Notes under the pieces: generated by a model
Told to the model about the DNA's origin: nothing
Seen by the model: only the letters and a program-made list of their open reading frames with translations
Databases searched by the model: none
Source of the DNA: Impatiens glandulifera
Lineage: Eukaryota; Streptophyta; Magnoliopsida; Ericales; Balsaminaceae
Reading direction: 5' to 3'
NCBI RefSeq assembly: GCF_907164915.1
Contig: NC_061867.1
Location: forward strand, 22,305,202 to 22,369,201
Length of the DNA stretch: 64,000 nt
Position numbers and translations under genes: made by a program
Part shown: one piece after another, positions 36,421 to 48,747 of the stretch
Position numbering within the stretch: position 1 is the first letter of the stretch
Layout of the letters: each line of letters begins with the position of its first letter

Positions 36421-38912
36421 TTTTTCTTTTAGACAATATTAGAATATCTTATAATAAGAACGATCATTCATACATACTTATCATCTTTTTTGAAAAATAT
36501 TGTTTACCATGTTAACTAGTATTTGAACTATTATACCTTCGTGTAAACGATTATATATTTTAAAAAATAATTTTTTTGACAAATGTAAAAAATTTATAAA
36601 TATAGATTATATAATTTAATATATCAATCATAATTTCGCTAAAAGATTTCCACTCATATAGTTGTATTTTCAAATGTAAACATATTTACTTGTAGACGTA
36701 AATTCTTTCATAATATCTTGTTTAGGGAAGCTCACATCCTTAGTTGATTTAATCATTTTTATCTTAATTTTCAACGATAAAATAATCGTATAAAGACACG
36801 TAATAAAATAACCACTTTCATTTTCTTCAAGATATACACAATTGTCAAATTCATTGACTTTTCAGTTAAAATCAAAATATGATCAAAATTTTCATACTAT
36901 TATTGTAGACATTGTTATAAGTCATACAAAAACTTTACAAACCAATTTTCATATTAACTTTTTTTTTCATAAATCTATTTTAAAGATATTTGTTTCTTCA
37001 AATTTGTATAAAAATAATGACAAAGAATATACATCTCTTGATTTCAAAATCCTCAAATGAATGATCGATTTGAACACCAACTATGTAAATATAAACAATA
37101 CATTATCTTGTTATTTTATTATTCTTTATTAAGTTGCACAACTTTATCTTTTATAGAGAATGTATTTCTCTAACAATAAATTATTTTTTTTGTTTATTTT
37201 AATATACACACTAATTTTTGTGTTATTATCAATAAAAATATTTTCCCCAAATTCGTGTTGGTACCCTTTTAAATCACACACATCTTACACCTTTGTAAAT
37301 TAAATCTAAGTTTTTCTAAAAGAAAGATTACAACACAATTCTTTTGTTACAATTATTATTAAATTAATAAAATAATTATTATTGTCAATATTTAATCGAA
37401 TAAATTATTCATATATAATTTCTATATATAAGAGATTAAAATGTTTATTCACACATAAATCATTCTTCACATAATCTCTACATAAGAAATTATTATATTT
37501 AATCAATTAAAATATTTATCTCATCACATTATTTTTATAAAAAAAAATTAGAATATTTAATCAAATAAATATTATTATGCCACATAATTTCTAAAAAAAA
37601 TCATAATGTTTTAAACATATTTGCATCCAATGATGTCGACGATGTATATATCGCATATTTTCTCAAATTATTCAAGATTTTTTTTCTTCTTGTAAGACCA
37701 AATCAAATAAGGTATAATTATTGGAATTTGAAACCAAATAGGCCATCCTATATAAATATCTAGGAATAACTACTAATCTCCTTTTGTCGTTTCAAATCCA
37801 AACTAAACAACCTTTTCAACAAGTTTTTATCTTTCTACCATTGGTATAACCTTCTATTTTCTTTATCTCAACAAACAAAAAATATTATATTTAAAATGAT
37901 ATCTTAATATCATATTTAAAATGTAATATATAAAAACGTCTATATTTATAAATACTTTTTTTTTTTTAACCAGTTTCATTTCATATTCTTATTAAACTAA
38001 AACATATTGTTTCAATTATAATTAATTTTAATGAATATTAATAAATTATAATCATCTTTAATTTCTTACAAATAGAAAGCTAATTTCTTAATTACTTTCT
38101 TATTTTCATTCATTATTATTAATAAAATTTAATAACTAATCAAATTTAATTTAAACTAGAACAAATTAAATTAGTGTGTTCTAATTTATTTTTTATATAA
38201 CATTTGTATAATGAATATAAATATTAATGTTTCTTGAGAAAATTTATATATCAAAATATATTAATTTATAAATTTATGTTTTAACAATATTAGAACAAAT
38301 GTGTTAATAATTAATATATAAACATCTTTAATTGTTCATTTTTTTTTTATTTCTAAAGATGAATCATTTTCATTTGTCAAAATGAGCCATCGACTCTTTC
38401 GCAACATCGCAACTCATATTTCAAAAATATCAAAGACAAAAAAATTGACGGTGCAAACTACTAAACACACTAAAACTACTTTAAGATTACTAGTTATTCA
38501 TGTCTTTAAGTTACAAAAAAATATATATACATATGATATTACAAAGAAATTAAATATAATATAATATATATGAATAACGATATCACCGAATAGGAGTTTG
38601 ATTTGAGGCATTATTTATCATATTTCCTTTAAAACAGTTTCATCGTCTCCCCTTGTGCTGAAGCTTATTGCAGATGACTGTCTTACATGATACAACGAAT
38701 CTAGTAGTGAATCGGCACTAGAATTACTTTTCAACGAACTTGATAAAGTACCTGAATTGGTCACCGAGTTTTAACGGAAATAGTCGAGTCAATAACTCAA
38801 AGGCCATTAATTCACATTTGAATTTGGTATGAATTTCATTTGAATTAAATTACATTTAATTTATTTATCCATATTCTCATTTAATTAATGGAATTAGTTT
38901 AAAATTCCAACA
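36365..38912 (-). repeat. Dispersed repeat, copy A (LTR-retroelement-like)
   Basis: This 2.5-kb AT-rich block is paralogous to 48227-48747 plus 51592-54945. Landmarks include GTCCAATTTCA, GTAAACGATTATAT, AGACACGTAAT, TATGATCAAAATTTTCATA, TCATCGTCTC and CACCGAGTTT. Its right end on the minus strand starts TGTTGGAATTTTAAACT, as an LTR would. No intact coding region is present, so it is probably a non-autonomous or gutted LTR element. Confidence 0.7.
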
Positions 38913-39248
38913 AACTTCCAAAGGCCACGCACCTTCAATCTCTTTCACCACAAGTCCTAATGGAACGCAAAATTACCCAACAAATGCTAGTAGAGTTTCA
39001 AAGTAATAAAATAAGATGCGAGGGATCAACTTATCTCAACATAACACATGCAATACTCCTAGCAAAAGTGAAACTTTTACGCATACATGAGTACTCAATC
39101 AAGATACTCTCATTGATAGTGCCTTACCCAAGGAAAGAATTTTAAAAGCGACATAATCTTTTCAAATCTTCTCCCAACTTGAGCATCCAATGTAATTTTT
39201 ACACTATGGTTATTGATAACAAAAAAGATAGACGTCAATAATAAAAAA
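38913..39248. other. Spacer
   Basis: No gene supported; the 61-codon frame at 38960-39145 is not recognisable. Confidence 0.35.
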
Positions 39249-39760
39249 TTTGATTATCCGACCCATCTCTCCTCATCTTCATGCGTAACATAACATTTAA
39301 TAGAAAATCTCACATAATGTGATGATCATAGAATTTTTTATGTCTAGATTGAAAAAGGAACCCTTTGAACTAGAATAATTATTTGAATCAATGCACTTGT
39401 TAGCGATAAAAATAGTGTTGAAATAACAGAATCCTCATATAAACATTTTAAAATAGTCTTATAGATCAACTAAATCAAACTGATATAAATTTTTTGATGT
39501 CTTTAATTTGATTATCCGACCCATCTCTCCTCATCTCCATGTGTAACATAACATTTAATAGAAAATTTTACTTAACGTGATGATCATAGCATTTTTTATG
39601 TCTAGATTGAAAAACAAAAATAATTATTTGAATCAATGCACTTGTTAGCGATAAAAATAGTGTTGAAATAACATAATCCTCATATAAATATTTTAAAATA
39701 ATCTTATAGATCGACTAAATCAAACTGATATAAATTCTGTTATTGTTGTCTTTAATTGGA
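39249..39760. repeat. Tandem duplication, unit about 258 bp
   Basis: Two copies start with TTTGATTATCCGACCCATCT at 39249 and 39507. They share TGATGATCATAG, TTATGTCTAGATTG, CACTTGTTAGCGATAAAAAT and CTAAATCAAACTGATATAAA. A roughly 20-bp stretch (CCCTTTGAACTAGAATAA) is missing from the second copy. Confidence 0.85.
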
Positions 39761-39778
39761 TGCATGTATATTTTAAAA

Positions 39779-39852
39779 CGCTAGAAGGAGGGGTTGAACC
39801 TCCGAACTTGTGGTTAACCGCCATTCAGTCTAACCAACTTAGTTATTCAAAT
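39779..39852 (-). pseudogene. tRNA-Asn(GTT) pseudogene
   Basis: Aligns base for base with the intact tRNA-Asn at 57696-57769 but has about ten substitutions. The anticodon GTT is still there; the acceptor stem is destroyed at the 5' end (ATTTGAATA instead of GCTGGAATA). Flanking DNA is also paralogous, so it arose by segmental duplication rather than retroposition. Confidence 0.85.
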
Positions 39853-39915
39853 TTTTATTTTTTGAATTTAAAATGAAAAATATTAAAGATATATTTTATT
39901 AGATTATTAAATAAC

Positions 39916-41665
39916 TTTTTTTTTGGGAAAATAGCTTAGTGTCATTTCATTAAAAAAACTCAAAAGAGGGAGAAAAAAATACAAAAGTTTAAGATCAGAT
40001 CTAGACAATTTCTAGATTTGACAATGAAACAATAATTGAATTACAGATAATAACAACAATCAATTAGCGCCTACATCGTTTTTACTTTTATTATACTTGT
40101 AACTTTCTCAAACGAAATATCCCATATCTGACAGAGCTTTCTATTCTCTTCATTCCTTTCGATTCCTCTCCAGGATTGAATGAGTGCATTTCCATCTAAA
40201 TTTATATCTCTCCAAATATCTTCAGCGGTTCTACTTTTTCCACTGTGAGTTCTTGAATTTTTTCTTTCCAGATATTGTAGATTACTGCTCCAAAGTAGCA
40301 TTTCAATATACTTACATAGAAGGATCTTCCTTTTGCTTTATTCTTCATCCACTCTTGGATTTTTTCCCATATTCCTTAAAAGTTGATGATGTTCATATTT
40401 GCAGCATACATCCTCCAGATTTGTATTACAAAAGAGCATTCTCCAAATAAATGGTTTATGCTTTCCTCAACTCCCGAACATAGGACACAGTTAATATGAG
40501 GAATGTTTATATATTTTCGAATTCTGTCTTTTGTTGTCAACATTTTTCTATATACCAGCTAGAGAATAAATTGATGACGAGGAATAATCTTTGGAGACCA
40601 TACCACATTATACCAATCTACCTCCTGTCCTCTTGTTCTAACCATTTCCCATGCCTTTCTTGTAATAAACTTCTCATTGCTTTCTGTTTTCCAGCATATT
40701 TCATCATTACATTCATTGAGTTGCTTCTGCCTCATTAGGTTTAGGATTCTATCACCTTCTGGAATACGTCTCAAAAGTGAATCACATTTACCTTCATAGA
40801 CATCTCTAAATGAGTACTTGATGTATTCTCTTCTAACTCTGTTTCCTTGCATTTCTTTTTTGAATATAATGGGAATATTATCCAGTCAAGGATCATGCCA
40901 GAATAGTACCCCTCTTCCATTTCCAATTGTGGTTTTCACCATTTGAAAGACATCTTTTCTTGTTTTTAGGATTTTCTTCAATGACCATGCCATTCTTTCA
41001 TTGATGCTTCGTGTACAGATACTCTGCTATTCTTTCATAAATCTTGTATGCACCCATTTGACCCATAGGGAGTCTGCTTTTTTCTCAAACTCCCATAAGC
41101 TCTTGATGGTGATGGTTTTGTTCCATTCAACATAACATTTTATTCCTAATCCTCCATCTTCTATGGGAGTGCAAACATCCTCCCATTTGATTTTTTTCCT
41201 CTTCTGCCTTGTGTTCCTCAGATGTAGTCTCTCATGATTCTATCGAGTTCAGCAATTACTTTCTTTGGGATGACTATATATTATTCCCAATAGCTAATAA
41301 TTCCAAAGATGACTCGTTTAACGAGCTTGATTCTACCTACATAAGGCAGTTTTTTCGTAGCCCACCCCAATACAGAATTTCTAACATTTCTACTAGTTGT
41401 ATGAAGTGATTGTATCGGAGTTGTTTTGATGACAGGGGTACTCCAAGGTATTTCACTGGTAGTTCAGATTCCTTGATTCCCATAATATTTAATATGTTTT
41501 CTTTCCTTTCTTCATTAACCCCTTCATAGAAAGCCCGACTTTTGTCCTCATTGATGTATAGACCTGTAATATTCGAAAAGATTGTTAGAGCTTCTTTGAT
41601 TATACTAACATATTCAACATCCGCATAAGCCACAAAAAATAGATCATTTGCAAAACAAAAAAAGA
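39916..41665 (-). mobile_element. 5'-truncated LINE (non-LTR retrotransposon)
   Basis: The minus strand ends in a poly-A tail (T run 39916-39924). Coding traces from 5' to 3' start with a reverse-transcriptase end: FANDLFFVAYADVEYVSII, LPVKYLGVPLSS. Next is the zinc-binding domain (about 40852-40560): ICWKTESNEKF, RKAWEMVR, VVWSPKIIPRHQFIL. Then comes CVLCSGVEESINHLF near 40460. The catalytic F-A-D-D reads F-A-N-D, and the copy begins just there, so it is dead on arrival. It interrupts a tRNA-Asn flank whose uninterrupted paralogue is at 57770-58080. The 5' boundary is approximate (41655-41690). Confidence 0.88.
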
Positions 41666-41689
41666 AGAGAGAAATCTAAATTATCTTTG

Positions 41690-42130
41690 AATTTGTCTTA
41701 ATTAAGTTAATAGTTTTTTGGACCGGTATTAAATAAGTGAAAAAGTCCATTATAATAAGAATTGATAAGAGTGAATTGTATGTGAAGAAATTTTTAAGTG
41801 ACTTTTTCTAAAAACCAAATTTAAATCAATTTTAGTTAGTTTCTAAAGTCAAAATCACCACTAAAAAAAACTCTAATTTGTAACTTTTTTCCTACAACAA
41901 TTAAATGCTAGTTTTAAAAATTGTAATTGATATTGCAACTAAATAACTCACCATTGTAAATATTGTAACAATTTTTTTCAATAAACACGTATTTTTATGT
42001 AAGAAAAAATATGGAAATATTATATCACTAAGAATGGAAAAATGTAATATTTCTTTGAAAGTTTTATAAATATAAGGCTACAACTAATATAGTAATATAG
42101 AAAACAAAGGATAATACAAATATTTTTGCA
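41690..42130. repeat. Paralogue of the tRNA-Asn upstream flank
   Basis: TTTGAATTTGTCTTA..., GACTTTTTCTAAAAACCAAA and AGTTTCTAAAGTCAAAATCA match 57838-58035. It continues the segmental duplication begun by the tRNA pseudogene on the other side of the LINE. After about 41900 no gene or element is clear. Confidence 0.7.
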
Positions 42131-42776
42131 AAATAAATTAAGCTTCATTGTTTGCAAAATATTTAGCAACAAATTTTCTACTAGCATCATGTCTTTGATA
42201 GTAAGGTTACCATGGATAATATTATCCTTACCCACAGTTTTACCTGTTGTTATCACCAAATGTGATCTTAGGTCCTGTGCATTTGGTTACGTCAGTCAGC
42301 AGCCGACTGTTGCCTGTCATATGTCTGGAACAACCATTGTCCAGATACCATACAGACTCTTCTAGGTAGTTGTCCTAATTTACCTACAAATAAACATATT
42401 TAAAGCTTTTGGTACCCATATTCATTTGGGTCCATGGTTGATTAGTCCCTTGGGGATCTATAATTGGGTTATTTTTTTTATCTCCCATTTTGAGTTGTTA
42501 ACAAAACAAATGATTCAAGTTTAGAAGATTTCTTTCTGTCTGCTACTGATCTTTTAACTTTAAAAGGTGAGTTTTGAAAAGAGCTTCTTAACTTTCTGTA
42601 AAGTTATTTCTTGCCAGACCTGTTGCTCCCCTCTTTTTGAGCTTAAGCCAGCTTGAAGTTAACTTAACATATTTAATCTCATCTTTTGAAGTTAAATCAT
42701 CAAAACTGTGATTAGTTCCACTTTTAGTTAAATATCCCTTGACAAATCTTATGGACTTAACCTCGCCTTTTCCTGG

Positions 42777-45700
42777 GTTCAACTTTTGTTGGACTCGTCT
42801 GAATAGCAGTTATCAAATCCTAAACCGGATTTACATATGGCAGGCCTTTGCTGAGAGACTATCAGTTTGAAAGATGCTCCACATTTTGTCCAAGAACTAA
42901 TCACATAGTTTAGTCTTTAGTTTTCAACAAAAAAGAGTTTTAATTGTTTCCTTGAATGTCTCATTCTCAGATGAGAGCTTAGTTATTTTCAAAACATCTT
43001 GTTCAGTTTATTGAGATGAAGAGGTGCTGTCAGATTTTTTTTTCAAATTTAATTCATTAAAAGAGTCTGACAACTTCTATTACTCAATGACCATGTCATT
43101 GAGTGTAGTGGTTAAGTCATCTTTTGTGAACTCGTCTGAGGAGAAGTCAAATACCTGAAAATCGTCATCTGCCATGAAACATTTACCAACTTCATCATCA
43201 CTCTCGCTTGATGAGTTGTCGTCAGAATCATTGTCAGTCCATTTACCTTTGTTTTCCTCAACTAGGAGAGACTTTTGATCCTTCTTGTTCTTTTTATCAT
43301 GATTCTTCTTATCATCCCTCTTTGGCTTTCTACAATCAGACTTGAAATGTCCTAATTTGTCATAGTTAAAACATTTCAAGTTAGCATTGGAATCACTCTT
43401 ATAATTGTTATTATTAGAGTTTGAGTTAGAGTGAGTCTTCTTCATGAATTTGTCAAACTTCTTGACGAACAGTGCCATAGAATCACTTCTAATCTACTCA
43501 ATCGACTTTACAATTGTCGTGGTAGGTGGCTCTTCAGCAGTCACCAGCACCTTGGTTGAAATGGATGTGGATGGTTCCTCTTCATTCCTTGATTTTATTT
43601 GAAACTCATCGATTTTCAGATCGGCGAACAGGTTTTGCAACTCCATCTTGTTGAGGTCTTTAGATTCCCTCATCGCCATTGTCTTTATGTCTCATTCTCT
43701 TGGAAGAGCTCTCATGACTTTAATGGTAACCTCTCTATTTCTATATGTCTTTCCTAGAGTGGAGAGTTCAATGATAATGCTATTGAATCTTTCATCGAAT
43801 TCAGTCATTTTCTCCCCAAGACGCATCTTGATGCTATCAAATTTTTGTGTGGCAACCATCAACTTATTTTCATTCGTTTGGCCGTTTCCTTCACATAGTT
43901 CAGTCAGTTTCTCCCAAATTTATTTGGCAGTCGAGCATGACTTAATCTTGCTTAACATATTCTTATCCAACGTCTTGTACATAATGTCTTTAACCATATT
44001 ATCGAGGTTGGCCTTCCTCGTTTACTAGGTTCAACTTTTTATTGGACTCATCTAAATAGAGGTTATCAAATCTTAAACCGGATTTATATATGGAAGTCCT
44101 TTGCTGAAAGACTATTAGTTTGAAAGATGCTCCAGATTTTGTAGAAGAACTAATCACATAGTTTAGTCTTTGGTTTTCAGCAAAAAGAGTTTTAATTGTT
44201 TCCTTGAGTTTCTCATTCTCAGATGAGAGCTCAGTTATTTTCAAAACTTCTTGTTCAGTATTTTGAGATAAAGAGGGTCTGTCAGATTTGTTTTTCAAAT
44301 TTAATTCAATTAAAGATTCTGGCAGCTTCTTTTACTCAATGACCATGTCATTGAGTGTAGTGGTTAAGTCATCTCTTGTGAACTCGTTTGAGAAGAAGTC
44401 AAATTCCTCAAAATCGTCATCTGCCATGAAGCATTTACCAACTTCATTATCATTCTCGCTTGATGAGTTGTCGTCAGAATCATTGTCAGTTCATTTAGTT
44501 TTTCTTTTCTCAGCTAGGAGAGCCTTTTGATCCTTCTTTTTCTTCTTATCATCCCTCTTTGGCTTTTATCAATCAGCCTTGAAATGTCCTAATATGTCAC
44601 AGTTAAAACATTTCAAGTTAGCCTTGGAATCACTCATATAATTGTTATTATTACAGTTTGAGTTAGAGTGAGTCTTCTTCATAAATTTGCCAAACTTCTT
44701 GACGAAGAGTGCCATGAAATCGCTGTTAATCTTCTCTGCCGACTTTACAACTGTCACAGTAGGTGGCTCTTCAGAAGTCACCATCGCCTTGGTTGAGATG
44801 GATGTGGATGGATCCTCTTCATTCCTTGAGTTTATTTCAAACTCATAGGTTTTCAGAACGACGAACAAGTCATGTAACTCCATCTTGTTGAGGTCTTTAG
44901 ATTACCTCATCACAATCATCTTTTTGATTTATTCTCTTGGAAGAGCTCTCATGACTTTAATAGAAATTTCTCTATTGCTATATGTCTTTCCCAAAGTGAA
45001 GAGTTCAATGATAATGCTACTGAATCTTTCATCGAATTCAGACATTTTCTCTCCAGGGCGCATCTTGATGCTATCGAATTTCTGTGTGGCAACCATTAGG
45101 TTATTTTCATTCGTTTCTTCGTTTCCCTCACATAGTTGAGTCAGCTTCTCCCAAATTACTTTGGCAGTCGAGCATGACTAGATCTTTTTAAACATATTCT
45201 TATGCAACGTCTTATACATAATGTCTTTATCCATATTATCAAGGTTGGCCTTCCTCTTTTACTGGGTTCAACTTTTTGTTGGACTCATCTAAATAGCTAT
45301 TATCAAATCCTAAACAGGATTTACATCCGGAAGGCCTTTGCTGAGAGACTATCAGTTTGAAAGATGCTCCAGATTTTGTCGAAGAATTAATCACATAGGT
45401 TAGTCTTTGGTTTTCAACAAAAAGAGTTTTAATTGTTTCCTTGAGTTTCTCAATCTCAGATGAGAGCTTAGTTATTTTCAAAACTTCTTGTTCAGTATTT
45501 TGAGATGAACAAGTGTTGTCAAATTTGTTTTTCAAATTTAATGCATTAAAAGATTCTAATAGCTTCTTGTTGTCAATGACCATGTCATTGAGTGTAGTGG
45601 TTAAGTTATCTCTTGTGAACTCGTCTGAGGAGAATTCAAATACCTCTAAATCTGCATTTTCAATGAAGCATTTACCAACTTCATCATCATTCTCGCTTGA

Positions 45701-46505
45701 TGAGCTGTCGATAGAATCATTGTCAGTCCATTTAATTTTGCTTTCCTCAGCTAGGAGAGCCTTTTGATCCTTTTTGTTCTTCTTATAATGATTCTTCTTA
45801 TCATCCCTCTTTGGCTTTCTACAATCAGCCTTAAAATGTCCTAATTTGTCATAGTTAAAACATTTCAAGTTAGCCTTGGAATCACTCTTATAATTGTTAT
45901 TATTACAGTTTGAGTTAGAGTAAAGTATTCTTGATGAATTTGCCAAACTTCTTGACGAAGAGTGCCATGGAATCACTGTTAATCTTCTCAGCTCACTCTA
46001 CAACTATCACGGTAGGTGGCTCTTCAGTAGTCACCAGTGCCTTGGTTGAGATGGATGTGGATGGCTCCTCTTCATTCCTTGAGTTTATTTGAAACTCATA
46101 GCCTTCAAATCGGCGAACAAGTCATGCAGCTCCATTTTGTTTAGGTCTTTAGATTCCCTCATCGCCATCGTCTTTATGTCTCATTCTCTTAGAAGAGCTC
46201 TCATGACTTTAATGACAACCTCTCTATTGCTATATGTCTTTCCCAGAGTGGAGAGTTCAATAAAAATGCTACTGAATCTTTCATCGAATTCATTTATTTT
46301 CTCTCCATGACGCATCTTGATGTTATTGAATTTCTGTGTGGCAACCATCAGCTTGTTTTCTTTCGTTTGGTCGTTCCCCTCACATAGTTGAGTCAGCTTC
46401 TCCCAAATTTCTTTGGAAGTCGAGCATGACTTGATCTTGCTAAACATATTCTTGTCCAACGTCTTGTACATAATGTCTTTTGCCATATTATCAAGGTTGA
46501 CCTTC
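42777..46505 (-). repeat. Tandem triplication of a gag segment, units about 1,240 bp
   Basis: GGTTCAACTTTT starts units at 42777, 44028 and 45266 (spacings 1,251 and 1,238). TTGGTTGAGATGGATGTGGA recurs at about 43550, 44790 and 46045. Junctions read CTTCCTC(G/T)TTTACT(A/G)GG, joining the gag middle to the start of the next unit. Sequence to the left of unit 1 and to the right of unit 3 is single-copy, so this is duplication inside one element. Confidence 0.92.
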
Positions 46506-46760
46506 CTCTTTTCTTCAGTAGTCCACTCAGATCTTGGTTTCTCCTTCATCACAGTTGCACCATCGGTTGAGGTTCTGGCTTTGCTGACCTTCATAATTTT
46601 CATTGGACCATCTGTGATGACATACCACATGTCATCATCTAGAGAGGCCAAATGAGCTTGCATTTTATCTTCTAATCATCATAATCTTCCTTCGAGAATA
46701 TAGGGATTTTGTTTAGGATAGACATGGTTTTGATTTCTGAAATGCTTGAGAATAGAAAAC

Positions 46761-46776
46761 CTGGCTCTAATACCAC
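46761..46776 (-). other. Primer-binding site of copia 3
   Basis: The minus strand reads TGGTATTAGAGCC, one change from the usual tRNA-iMet-complementary TGGTATCAGAGCC, directly inside the LTR. Confidence 0.85.
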
Positions 46777-46777
46777 T

Positions 46778-48226
46778 TGTTAGAATCGGCTGCAACAATA
46801 GAAGGGGGGAGGTTGAATATTGTTGAGCTTATAATCACTTTCAATTCGATTTTAATCTTGTTAGAGATTAAAATATGTTTCTATTATTCACAAATTGTCG
46901 TAGGCTCTTCAACAAATTCAAGTACGGAAATTCTTGCTAAATTTGAAGGGGAAGATGCAAGACGGAAGATGCAGAAATAAAATAACACAAGATTTTATGA
47001 ATGTTCAGAGATAAAACTCCTACGTCACCCTTTCTTCTGTTTTCAGAAAGATTTTCACTAGAAGGCTTTGATTTGTATAGCAACTACTCAAATCCAGTCA
47101 GAACACATGACTTAATAGTTGCCTATTTCTGAACTCCTAGCTATCACTCTATTTAATAGTAAATTATTGCTCAGTGTAACTTAGTGAACTACAAAGTGAT
47201 CTTAGAGAGAGTAAATACAGAGATTAGCAATTCGTAATTCGTGTAGAGATCTAGTGTTCAGGATCGAGAGTTTCGTCATTGTACTCTACTACTCTTTTAT
47301 AATGATGTGTAGCAACGGTCGAATTCATCTCTTGGATACGTGTCATCTTTCTGATGGATGTACGCCAGGTGTACGGGATCGTACACAAGAATATAATCGT
47401 TGGATTGTGGCGTACCGGATTGTACTACAGAATATTTAGTTGAACGTGATGTATTGGAAGGTACAACGCGGGCTAGATGAATAATTGAGTACTTGGCAAT
47501 TAGGTTTATTAAGTTGACTTGACAAGCGACTGATAATGAACATTGTTATTTGCTATGCTGATGAGCTAAGTAGATATACGGACTCTTCTTAAAATGGTTG
47601 CTGAAGCAAGGCGTCTGCTCGCGCATCTTCAGACGGTTGCTGAAGCAAGGTGATTGCTCGCACTTCTTTAGACCAGAGCGTCTGTTGAAGTGAGACATCT
47701 ACTCGCGCACTTCTTCAAACCAGAGCGTTTGTTGAAATGAGACATCTGCTCACGCACTTCTTTAGACCAGATCCTTAATTGAAGTGAGACGTCTACTCGC
47801 GCACTTCTTTAGACTAGAGCATCTATTGAACTGAGACGTTTACTCGCGCACTTCTTTAGACCAGAGCATTTGTTGAAGTGATACATCTGGTCGCGCACGT
47901 CTTCAGACTAGAGGGTTTGTTGAAGTAAGACGTCTACTCACTCACTTCTTCAAACCAGAGCATCTGTTGAAGTGAGATGTCTGCTCGCGCACTTCAGACC
48001 AACATGTCTGTTAAAGTAAGACGTCTTCTCGTACTTCTTTAGTTGTACCTATGCATAGATAATTTACACAACTTAGTTTTGTTCATGAACACATCATTAA
48101 AACTATGTCATATTGATTTAAACTTATTCACCTAAATTTATTTTACTCAATTAAAACATTTTTCTTTAATTAATTATTTCTTAATTAATTAATTTTCCCT
48201 TTTATTTATTTAACTTAAATCTAACA
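46778..48226 (-). repeat. 5' LTR of copia 3, 1,449 bp
   Basis: Starts TGTTAGAATCGG and ends AAATCTAACA on the plus strand (exact 7-bp terminal inverted repeat TGTTAGA/TCTAACA), next to the primer-binding site. It contains a 47-bp minisatellite at 47590-48040. No partner LTR is in the window. A GAGAGTAAATACAGAGATTA leader-like stretch at about 47205 is not informative. Confidence 0.82.
47590..48040. repeat. 47-bp minisatellite inside the copia 3 LTR
   Basis: Nine or so copies of CCAGAGCGTCTGTTGAAGTG, then AGACATCTACTCGCGCACTTC; CAGAG/TAGAG anchors fall at 47674, 47721, 47768, 47815 and so on at exact 47-bp steps. It is the most CpG-rich part of the neighbourhood. Confidence 0.88.
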
Positions 48227-48747
48227 CTTATCATTGACTCTAAGCTTGTCCAATTTCATATTATTATCACATAATTAGAAATTTTCGTTGGCACATTCTT
48301 AGATTATTTTGGAAATCTTTTTATAAGAAGCATAGTCACTCACACATGCTTACCATTTAAACATTTTTTTAATGAAACTAATAGAAAAAATGTCGTTGAA
48401 CTATTCTGCCTTCATGTAAACGATTACATATTTCTCATAGAAATGTTATATTTTTCGACGTAAGTCAAAAATATAGATTATAACGTTTAATCTATCAATC
48501 ATAATTTTCTTAGAAGATTTACATAAGTAGATTATACTTCCAAGTGTGAACATATTCACTTGTAAACGTAAAGTCTTTCATTTAATAATATCAATATATT
48601 ATTTGAAAATAACATGATATTTTGTGTAGTACAATTCACATCATTAGTGGATTTAATCATTTTTATCGTAATTTTTAATGATGAAATATCGTACAAAAGA
48701 CACGTAATGAAATAATTTTCATTGTCTTTATGATATATATTTGTCAT
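48227..48747 (-). repeat. Dispersed repeat, copy B, first part
   Basis: Parallel to 36365-36860 of copy A (GTCCAATTTCATATTATTAT, TGTAAACGATTACATAT, GACACGTAATGAAAT). It starts directly at the outer edge of the copia 3 LTR and is cut by an insertion at 48747. Confidence 0.75.

Larger units (their letters stand above)
42140..46777 (-). pseudogene. Ty1/copia gag-protease fragment with tandemly triplicated gag (copia 3)
   Basis: Read from right to left, gag begins at ATG 46725 (MSILNKIPIFSKEDYDD, then a stop replacing Trp) and has the copia gag fold (MQAHLASLDDDMWYVITDGP, IWEKLTQLCEGN). It is followed by three tandem copies of a roughly 1.24-kb segment. Each copy encodes the gag C-terminal half, a zinc knuckle and an acidic Ser/Asp-rich tail (SSSESDDEVGKCFM). 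After the last copy come unique sequence and a protease: SVWYLDNGCSRHMTG near 42365-42320, where catalytic D-S-G is D-N-G, then LTIKDMMLVENL. The element is cut at about 42140, with no integrase, reverse transcriptase or 3' LTR. Zinc knuckles are damaged: the second Cys is Tyr in copies 1 and 3, and the last Cys is a stop in copy 2. Confidence 0.9.

Noticed and set aside
43648..46655. Plus-strand frames of 80-126 codons in the gag triplication
   Set aside because: Antisense shadows of the minus-strand gag units.
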